From Microtetraspora sp. NBRC 13810 (GTDB lineage Bacteria > Actinomycetota > Actinomycetes > Streptosporangiales > Streptosporangiaceae): a DNA stretch of 64,000 nt. The stretch is from the NCBI RefSeq assembly GCF_030268685.1, contig NZ_BSRQ01000006.1, forward strand, positions 1 through 64,000. The letters are read 5' to 3'. Each line of letters starts with the position of its first letter. Positions within the stretch are counted from its first letter, which is position 1. Shown here one piece after another: positions 58,301 to 64,000 of the stretch. Under the pieces are notes generated by a model. It saw nothing but the letters and a program-made list of their open reading frames with translations. It had not been told where the DNA came from and made no database searches. The position numbers and the translations under genes were made by a program.

Positions 58301-59346
58301 TAGCGGGACTCGGCGGCCACCACGCGGGACTCGTGCACGAGGTCGGTGAGGCGGGCGAGCTGGTCGGGGTCGGTGGAGGGCAGGACGCCGTGGCCGAGGT
58401 TGAACACGTGTCCCTCGGCCATCCGGCCACGGGCCAGCACGTCACGCGCCCGGGTCTCGACGACCTCCCACGGAGCGAGCAGCACGGCCGGGTCGAGGTT
58501 GCCCTGCAGCGCCTTGCCCGGCCCGACCCGCTGGGCCGCCCGGTCGAGGGGGACCCGCCAGTCCACCCCGACCACGTCGGCGCCGACTTCGCCGAGCTGC
58601 CCGAGCAGCTCGCCGGTGCCGACGCCGAAGTGGATGCGCGGCACGCCGAGGTCGGCGAGGCCCGCGAAGATCCGGGACGTGTACGGCTGGACGAAGGTGC
58701 GGTAGTCGTCCGGGGCCACCGCGCCCACCCAGGAGTCGAAGAGCTGGAGCGCGGACGCGCCCGCCTCGGCCTGGATGCGCAGATAGGCGATGGTGATGTC
58801 GGTGAGCCGCTCCATCAGGCCGTGCCACAGGTCGGGCCTGCCGTACATCATGGCCTTGGTGTGGTCGTGGTTCTTGGACGGGCCGCCCTCGATCAGGTAG
58901 GAGGCGAGGGTGAACGGCGCGCCGGCGAAGCCGATCAGCGGCACGTCGCCGAGCTCCTTGACGAGGCTCTCGATCGCCTCGGTGACGTAGGACACGTCGC
59001 CGGGCTCGATGGGGCGCAGCGCGCGGAGCGCCTCGGCGGACCTGATCGGGTCCTCCACGACGGGTCCCACGCCCGGCTTGATGTCCAGGTCGATGCCGAT
59101 CGCCTTCAGCGGGACGACGATGTCGCTGAAGAAGATCGCCGCGTCCACGCCGTAACGGCGCACCGGCTGCATCGTGATCTCCACGATGAGGTCGGGCGTC
59201 GCGCACGCGGTGAGCATCGGCGTGCCCTCGCGCAGGGCGCGGTATTCCGGCAGCGAACGGCCCGCCATGCGCATGAACCAGACCGGGGTGTGCTCGACGG
59301 GCTGGCGCCGGCAGGCGCGGAGGAAGACGGAGTCGGCGGGAGTCAC
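58300..59346 (-). CDS. hemE: Uroporphyrinogen decarboxylase
   Basis: It decarboxylates uroporphyrinogen III to coproporphyrinogen III. The 348-residue protein has the family motifs [17 protein letters not shown] at the N-terminus (with PVWFMRQAGR changed to [10 protein letters not shown]), [51 protein letters not shown] and [14 protein letters not shown]. The GTG start at 59346 gives the normal length. hemY and hemQ lie on the same strand beyond the DUF4349 gene, so the haem locus is split by an insertion of that divergent gene. Confidence 0.95.
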   Translation of the reverse strand: MTPADSVFLRACRRQPVEHTPVWFMRMAGRSLPEYRALREGTPMLTACATPDLIVEITMQPVRRYGVDAAIFFSDIVVPLKAIGIDLDIKPGVGPVVEDPIRSAEALRALRPIEPGDVSYVTEAIESLVKELGDVPLIGFAGAPFTLASYLIEGGPSKNHDHTKAMMYGRPDLWHGLMERLTDITIAYLRIQAEAGASALQLFDSWVGAVAPDDYRTFVQPYTSRIFAGLADLGVPRIHFGVGTGELLGQLGEVGADVVGVDWRVPLDRAAQRVGPGKALQGNLDPAVLLAPWEVVETRARDVLARGRMAEGHVFNLGHGVLPSTDPDQLARLTDLVHESRVVAAESR

Positions 59347-59726
59347 CCTTCCAGGGTCCCATGCCGGGGCACCGGTCCGTTCCTCGACGATGCCTTATCA
59401 CCTGGCGTCGGAAATGTGGGTATGGGGTAGTCCAAGTGATGCGCAGGGAGTCGGGTCGAGGTTTAACCGGTTCATCCGCTTCGTCCGTCGTTGGCGATGG
59501 CCTCCGGGATCGTCCCTGTCGTCCAAACGGGACCCTCGCTCCTGGAAAGGGGTACAGTGCGGCTCACAGGTTCCTCGTGACCGTCACACGACTGGGCCAA
59601 ATGTTCACCAAGTCACCGCGCGGCATCGATTCCGGCACCACTTTCGGGACACGCCGAGCGCGTTGCACGGAATTGTCGGCACGGCGTGCCAACGTTCGGA
59701 GCACGACCCGACGAAAGGCCCGTGAG
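59347..59726. other. Spacer between hemE and a small zinc-type gene
   Basis: These 380 bases show no supported gene. Codons continue open upstream of the ATG at 59727 in the same frame, but the sequence is unlike coding DNA. TACAGT at about 59555 may be a -10 box for the rightward gene. The leftward hemE promoter is also here. Confidence 0.45.
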
Positions 59727-59939
59727 ATGACCGCGATGTGGAGTTCCCCCGAGCGCCGCAGTGAGCGTTGTGCTTCTTGTGCCGACGACCGGGTGTTCGA
59801 GCAGCCGCCCTGCCTAGAAGGGCACGAACCGGGCGAATGCCCTGACTGGATCTGTGTCAAGTGTGGTCACGCGTTGTTCATAGAGCCCCCTCCCGGCATG
59901 GCCATACCCGCCCCTCGCCTGGTGCTGGCCGCGGCTTGA
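59727..59939 (+). CDS. Small Cys-rich protein (70 residues)
   Basis: The protein has two CxxC knuckles, Cys15/Cys18 (ERCASCADD) and Cys43/Cys46 (WICVKCGHALF), with Cys29, His33 and Cys38 between, so it probably binds zinc. The sequence is not related to a domain I can name. GAAAGG lies before the ATG at good spacing. It is 69 bases upstream of the DUF3000 gene on the same strand. Confidence 0.75.
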   Translation: MTAMWSSPERRSERCASCADDRVFEQPPCLEGHEPGECPDWICVKCGHALFIEPPPGMAIPAPRLVLAAA

Positions 59940-60008
59940 TCAACGCCTATGTCACCTACACCCACCCCCGTGGTCCCCATGCGCCCGCCCTCGACCTACT
60001 CTTCCGAT

Positions 60009-60605
60009 ATGACCATCGGTGACGCGACTCCTGTCCCGGCCGCCTTCAGGCGGGCGGCGGAGAGCCTGCGCCGGACGACGGTCAGGCCGGAGATCGAGCT
60101 GGAGGACATCCCGGCGCCGCAACGCCTCGCCCCCTTCTCCGCCGCGATCGGCGCCTCCGTCTACCGGGAGGACGACGAGCTCGCGGTCGGCCGGCTCATC
60201 CTGCTCTTCGACCCGGACGGCCAGCGCGGCTGGGAAGGCCCTTTCCGCCTGGTCGCCTACGTGCGGGCGGACATGGAGCCGGAGATCACCTCCGACCCCC
60301 TGCTCGGCCCGGTGGCCTGGAGCTGGCTCACCGACGCGCTGGACGCGCACGCCGCCGGATACTCCGCGGCGGGCGGCACGGTGACCCGCGCCGTGTCCGA
60401 GGGCTTCGGCAACAAGGCCGAGGACCCGGTGACCACCGAGCTGGAACTGCGTGCCTCATGGTCGCCGCGCGAAGAGGACATGTCCGGCCATGTCGCCGCG
60501 TGGTGCGATCTGATGTGCCTCGCTGCGGGTATCCCACCGCTACCACCTGACGTGGCGTCTCTGCCGCCACGGCGACGCGAAGATCCGGAGTCCTTCAGGC
60601 AGTGA
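60009..60605 (+). CDS. DUF3000 domain protein
   Basis: The 198-residue protein matches DUF3000, an actinobacterial family of unknown role: PAAFRRAAESLRRTTVRPEIELEDIPAPQRLAPF, RLILLFDPDGQRGWEGPFRLVAYVRADMEPEI and DPLLGPVAWSWLTDAL. The ATG at 60009 fits the family start; TACTCT 6-12 bases upstream suggests a leaderless message. Its stop overlaps the RNase D start as GTGA, the usual DUF3000-rnd order in actinomycetes, hinting at a link to RNA metabolism. Confidence 0.9.
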   Translation: MTIGDATPVPAAFRRAAESLRRTTVRPEIELEDIPAPQRLAPFSAAIGASVYREDDELAVGRLILLFDPDGQRGWEGPFRLVAYVRADMEPEITSDPLLGPVAWSWLTDALDAHAAGYSAAGGTVTRAVSEGFGNKAEDPVTTELELRASWSPREEDMSGHVAAWCDLMCLAAGIPPLPPDVASLPPRRREDPESFRQ

Positions 60606-61843
60606 CCGACGAGACAACCATTCCGGCCGAGGAGGTCGTCCCTCTGCTGGAGCCGCGGGAGGGGATCCCGCCGGTCATCAACGACGCCGTCGACCTGGCC
60701 ACGACCGTGCGCGCCTTCGCCAAGGGGAGGGGTCCGGTCGCCGTCGACGCCGAGCGCGCCTCCGGTTACCGCTACAGCGGCAGGGCCTACCTCGTGCAGC
60801 TCCGCCGGGCGGAGGCGGGCAGCGCGCTGATCGACCCCACCGCCTGCCCCGACCTGTCGGCGCTGGACACCGCCCTCGCCGACACCGAGATCGTGCTGCA
60901 CGCGGCCTCCCAGGACCTGCCCTGCCTGGCCGAGCTGGGTTTCCGCCCGCGCAAGCTCTTCGACACCGAGCTGGCCGGGCGGCTGCTCGGGTACGAGCGG
61001 GTCGGGCTCGGCACCATGGTCGAGACCGTGCTCGGCCTGCGGCTGGAGAAGGGCCACTCGGCGGCCGACTGGTCCACCCGGCCGCTGCCGGTCGACTGGC
61101 TGCGCTACGCCGCGCTCGACGTCGAGGTCCTCGTCGAGCTGCGTGACGTGCTGCACGAGGAGCTGGCCGACAGCGGCAAGCTGGAGTGGGCGCAGGAGGA
61201 GTTCGCCGCGGTGCTGGCCACCCCGACGCCCGCGCCGCGCAGCGATCCCTGGCGGCGTACCTCGGGCATCCACAAGGTCCGCTCGCTGCGCGGCCTCGCG
61301 GTGGTGCGCGAGCTGTGGACCCTGCGCGACGAGCTGGCCAGGGACAACGACCTGGCGCCCGGCCGGGTGCTGCCCGACTCGGCGATCGTGACCGCCGCGC
61401 TGGAGATCCCGCGCACCACCAAGGCCCTCACCGACATCGCCCCCTTCACCGGCCGCAGTGCCCGCCGGCACCTGCGGGAGTGGCTCGCGGCGATCTCCCG
61501 GGCCCGGGTGCTGCCCGAGTCACAGCTGCCCCAGCCCAGCACCCCGGGCGACGGCCCGCCGCCCGCCAACCGCTGGGCCGACCGCGATCCCGCCGCCGCC
61601 AAGCGCCTCGGCGCGGCCCGCGCCGTGGTGGCCGCGCTGGCCGACGAGCACCGCATGCCGACGGAAAACCTCCTCCAGCCCGACGCGGTGCGCCGGCTGA
61701 CCTGGGAGCCGCCCGAGGAGATCGACGACGACCACATCGGCGAGCGGCTGCGCGAGCTCGGCGCCCGCCGCTGGCAGATCGGCCTGACCGCCCACCCGTT
61801 GGCCAAGGCCCTCGCCCGCCTGGAGACCAAGGGCGAGCTCTGA
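60602..61843 (+). CDS. rnd: Ribonuclease D
   Basis: It is a 3'-5' exoribonuclease trimming stable RNA. The 413-residue protein has the DEDDy catalytic motifs: GPVAVDAERASGYRYSGRAYLVQL (Asp/Glu), VLHAASQDLPCLAELG, and WLRYAALDVEVLVELRDVL with the Tyr and Asp. HRDC domains follow (VVRELWTLRDELARDNDLAPGRVL). The GTG at 60602 overlaps the DUF3000 stop. A perfect 10-bp hairpin follows the stop codon. Confidence 0.95.
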   Translation: MTDETTIPAEEVVPLLEPREGIPPVINDAVDLATTVRAFAKGRGPVAVDAERASGYRYSGRAYLVQLRRAEAGSALIDPTACPDLSALDTALADTEIVLHAASQDLPCLAELGFRPRKLFDTELAGRLLGYERVGLGTMVETVLGLRLEKGHSAADWSTRPLPVDWLRYAALDVEVLVELRDVLHEELADSGKLEWAQEEFAAVLATPTPAPRSDPWRRTSGIHKVRSLRGLAVVRELWTLRDELARDNDLAPGRVLPDSAIVTAALEIPRTTKALTDIAPFTGRSARRHLREWLAAISRARVLPESQLPQPSTPGDGPPPANRWADRDPAAAKRLGAARAVVAALADEHRMPTENLLQPDAVRRLTWEPPEEIDDDHIGERLRELGARRWQIGLTAHPLAKALARLETKGEL

Positions 61844-61849
61844 CCGCTC

Positions 61850-61876
61850 CCCGCGCCGCCGCACGTGCGGCGCGGG
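61850..61876 (+). terminator. Hairpin terminator after rnd
   Basis: CCCGCGCCGC and GCGGCGCGGG are perfect 10-bp arms with a 7-base loop, six bases past the RNase D stop. Confidence 0.75.
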
Positions 61877-61903
61877 AGGGCGGTGCGGGGGAGGCGGCCG
61901 GAA

Positions 61904-61950
61904 GGCATCAGCGTGCGGGAGGGCGGTGCCGAGGGGCATCAGCGTGCGGG
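61904..61950. repeat. Two direct repeats of 16 bp, 31-bp period
   Basis: GGCATCAGCGTGCGGG is repeated exactly, with GGGCGGTGC also recurring between and after the copies. Confidence 0.7.
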
Positions 61951-62171
61951 CGGTGCGGTTGGGCGATGTGCCGCAGGGGGCGGCGGTGGGTGTACAGGGG
62001 GCGTTCATCCGGTGGTCATCCGTGCCCAACCGGAGTGGGCCGGGTGAAACCGCTTCCGAATGGGGTCGGCTTTCGCCGGGGAATACGGTGTAACGCATTC
62101 CGGAGATCGGATGAGCGGCGACCTTGCGGGAAAGGACCTGTGGTCCCGGTCCGTGACGGCATGATTGCATC

Positions 62172-62918
62172 GTGTTCGTCCACGACCCCGTGAGTGGCGC
62201 GCTTCCCGGCGCGCTCCCGCTGACGAGACTGCGCACCCGGGCCAGGGCCGCCCGGCGCGCGGCCCTGATCGTGCTCATCGGCGCGGTCGCGCTCCTCGCG
62301 ACCGCCCAGACGTTCGCCGAGCGGTCGCCCACCGGGCAGGAGGCCGGGTGCGTGGCCGCGCTGGCCGTCTTCTTCACCGCGCTGCCGGCCCTCGCGGCGA
62401 CGCAGGTCCTGTGGTGGTCGCGGGCGCGGGCGGCGCGGGAGTGCGCGCGTGGCATGTTCGCCCCGGAGACGCCCGCCCCGGCCCCGCTGCGGCTCCTGGT
62501 GCGCCTCGGCGTCGCGGCCGGCTGGGCGGTGACCGTGCTGCTCGGGCTGGCCCTGCCCCGGCTGTTCGCCGAGTCCGGGCTGTACGGCACGGCCGGCCTG
62601 CTGGACCGGGCCGCCGGCCCGCTCGGCCTGGCCGGTTACGCGGCGGGGGTGTTCTTCGCCCTGTGGTGGGCACGGGACGTGGCGGGGATGCTGGCGTGTG
62701 CCGTCCACCGGCGGGGATCACCTGGAGATCCCTGGGATCCGGAGCGCGGCCCGCGCCCCCGGCGAGGCACGGCGCTCTGGGCGGGCGCGGTGGCAGGGAC
62801 CGCCGCGCTGCTCGGAGCCCGTGCCCACCTGTGGGAGCCGGGCCTGCCCGCCCTGTCCGCCGTCTTCTTCGGAGTGGCGCTGGCCCTGGTGGCGCGGATG
62901 CTTGTTACCGATGAGTAG
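62172..62918 (+). CDS. Multi-pass membrane protein of unknown function
   Basis: The 248-residue protein has a basic N-terminus (TRLRTRARAARRAA) and about six membrane segments. They include AALIVLIGAVALLATAQ, VAALAVFFTALPALAATQV, VAAGWAVTVLLGLALPRLF, LAGYAAGVFFALWWARD and the last 45 residues. I recognise no family. The GTG at 62172 has no strong ribosome binding site. It is followed 39 bases later by the thiolase gene. Confidence 0.75.
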   Translation: MFVHDPVSGALPGALPLTRLRTRARAARRAALIVLIGAVALLATAQTFAERSPTGQEAGCVAALAVFFTALPALAATQVLWWSRARAARECARGMFAPETPAPAPLRLLVRLGVAAGWAVTVLLGLALPRLFAESGLYGTAGLLDRAAGPLGLAGYAAGVFFALWWARDVAGMLACAVHRRGSPGDPWDPERGPRPRRGTALWAGAVAGTAALLGARAHLWEPGLPALSAVFFGVALALVARMLVTDE

Positions 62919-62957
62919 CATAGGCGGTGGGAACCATCCACCAACGAGGAGCGAACC

Positions 62958-64000
62958 GTGCCTTCCTCTCGTGACGTCGTATTCGTCGACGGTGTGCGCA
63001 CGCCCTTCGGCCGGTCCGGCCCCAAGGGGATGTACGCCGAGACACGCGCGGACGACCTGGTGGTCCGCGTCATCCGTGAACTGCTGCGACGCAACCCCGG
63101 CCTGCCGCCGGAGCGCGTGGACGAGGTCGCCGTCGCGGCCACGACGCAGATCGGCGACCAGGGCCTGACCATCGGCCGATCGGCCGCCGTCCTCGCCGGG
63201 CTGCCCAAGAGCGTCCCCGGCTACGCGATCGACCGCATGTGCGCGGGCGCGATGACCGCGGTCACCACCGTGGCCGGCGGCATCGCCTTCGGCGCCTACG
63301 ACGTGGCCATCGCGGGCGGCGTCGAGCACATGGGCCGCCACCCCATGGGCGAGGGCGTCGACCCCAATCCGAGATTCCTCGCCGAACGGCTCGTCGACGG
63401 CTCCGCGCTGGTGATGGGCATGACGGCCGAGAACCTGCACGACCGCTACCCCGGCGTCTCCAGGGAGCGCGCCGACGCCTACGCGGTCATCTCCCAGGAG
63501 CGGGCCGCCAAAGCCTACGCCGACGGGAAGATCCAGCCCGACCTGGTCGAGATGGCCACCCGCTCGGCCGACAGGGGCTGGGGCCTGGCCACCGCCGACG
63601 AGGCCCCGCGGCCGGGCACCACGCTCGCCGCGCTGGGCGCGCTGAAGACGCCGTTCCGGCCGCACGGCCGGGTCACGGCGGGCAACGCCTCCGGCATCAA
63701 CGACGGCGCCACCGGCTGCCTCGTGGCCGCCGCCGACGTGGCCGCCGAGCTGGGCCTGAGCGCCCGGATGCGGCTGGTCTCCTACGCCTTCGCCGGGGTG
63801 GACCCCGAGGTGATGGGCGTGGGCCCGATCCCCTCGACCGAGCGGGCCCTGCGGCTGGCCGGGCTGGGCATCGGCGACATCGGGCTGTTCGAGATAAACG
63901 AGGCGTTCGCCGTACAGGTCCTGGTGTTCCTCGACCACTTCGGGATCGCCGACGACGATCCCCGGGTCAACCCCTACGGCGGCGCGATCGCCTACGGGCA
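62958..64000 (+). CDS. Acetyl-CoA C-acyltransferase (thiolase), partial at window edge
   Basis: Thiolases cleave 3-ketoacyl-CoA in beta-oxidation or join acyl-CoA units. The visible 347 residues start VPSSRDVVFVDGVRTPFGR, with the nucleophile Cys in AIDRMCAGAMTAV (Cys95 region), a CoA-binding middle part TAGNASGINDGA, and FEINEAFAVQVL. The protein stops at the window edge inside NPYGGAIAYG, just before the GHPxG motif, so about 50 residues are missing. GTG 62958 has AGGAGCG at good spacing. Actinobacterial FadA/FadI-like. Confidence 0.93.
   Translation, partial: MPSSRDVVFVDGVRTPFGRSGPKGMYAETRADDLVVRVIRELLRRNPGLPPERVDEVAVAATTQIGDQGLTIGRSAAVLAGLPKSVPGYAIDRMCAGAMTAVTTVAGGIAFGAYDVAIAGGVEHMGRHPMGEGVDPNPRFLAERLVDGSALVMGMTAENLHDRYPGVSRERADAYAVISQERAAKAYADGKIQPDLVEMATRSADRGWGLATADEAPRPGTTLAALGALKTPFRPHGRVTAGNASGINDGATGCLVAAADVAAELGLSARMRLVSYAFAGVDPEVMGVGPIPSTERALRLAGLGIGDIGLFEINEAFAVQVLVFLDHFGIADDDPRVNPYGGAIAYG

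Larger units (their letters stand above)
61844..62171. other. Gap after rnd, with a repeated segment
   Basis: No gene is visible here. Past the terminator, GGCATCAGCGTGCGGG occurs at 61904-61919 and 61935-61950, a 31-bp period, in G-rich sequence; the last 100 bases probably hold the promoter for the membrane protein gene. Confidence 0.5.

Noticed and set aside
59361-59939. A 192-residue protein including the small Cys-rich gene
   Set aside because: The upstream part has no coding character; the ATG at 59727 has its own ribosome binding site.

Overview
The window is very GC-rich, densely packed DNA from an actinomycete. The evidence is a WhiB-family regulator, an F420-type luciferase-like oxidoreductase, the HemE/HemY/HemQ coproporphyrin haem genes, a PASTA-less Ser/Thr kinase with a proline-rich juxtamembrane region, DUF3000, DUF4349 and DUF1707 proteins, many GTG starts, GTGA stop/start overlaps and several apparently leaderless starts. 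The overall look fits Streptosporangiales or a neighbouring order, which is an inference. There are no rRNA or tRNA genes, CRISPR arrays, prophage or biosynthetic cluster. The last gene, a thiolase, runs off the right edge.

Layout. 0.4-3.7 kb: carbonic anhydrase, HhH-GPD protein, LLM oxidoreductase, secreted HNH nuclease. 3.8-6.2 kb: cydAB behind a strong operator-like dyad. 6.1-18.0 kb: a purine/nitrogen block, with a three-subunit molybdenum hydroxylase, an NCS2 permease and a PucR regulator on the minus strand, divergent from DUF2877-FdrA-DUF1116 (AllH/AllF/AllG-like, the oxamate carbamoyltransferase set). 18.3-27.9 kb: Ser/Thr kinase, exonuclease/DNA polymerase, metallophosphoesterase, and an ADPS-like flavoprotein divergent from TetR-GlpD. 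27.9-29.3 kb: an iron-box-controlled sucrase/ferredoxin-like protein and a WhiB protein. 29.4-34.0 kb: PRTase, rsgA with a leader ORF and mutually exclusive hairpins, glyA with a ZTP riboswitch, and a YihY protein.

34.4-38.0 kb is an assimilatory sulfate reduction operon (sulfite reductase, zinc-ribbon peptide, [4Fe-4S] APS reductase, sirohydrochlorin chelatase) preceded by a short leader peptide with cysteine codons at its end. 38-45 kb holds envelope-stress, ankyrin/HEAT, AidB-like, OsmC and GlgX genes. 45-50.6 kb groups a RibD-C reductase, a LigC-type ATP-dependent ligase, an ADP-ribosylglycohydrolase, a CGNR regulator, a methyltransferase and a LigD-polymerase-like primase, suggesting a DNA repair neighbourhood. 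51-54.7 kb is accessory: msrB, small zinc-type ORFs, a low-complexity anchored protein, and a phosphotransferase flanked by two decayed IS5-type transposase fragments. 54.7-59.3 kb carries hemQ, hemY and hemE around a DUF4349 lipoprotein. The right end has DUF3000-RNase D, a membrane protein and the thiolase.

The most notable signals are regulatory. They are a probable translational attenuator on rsgA, the sulfur leader peptide, the ZTP riboswitch, an IdeR/DmdR-type iron box and the cyd dyad. Next come the carbamoyltransferase-like operon with its tandemly repeated start region, and several short tandem repeats that sit mostly at gene ends.
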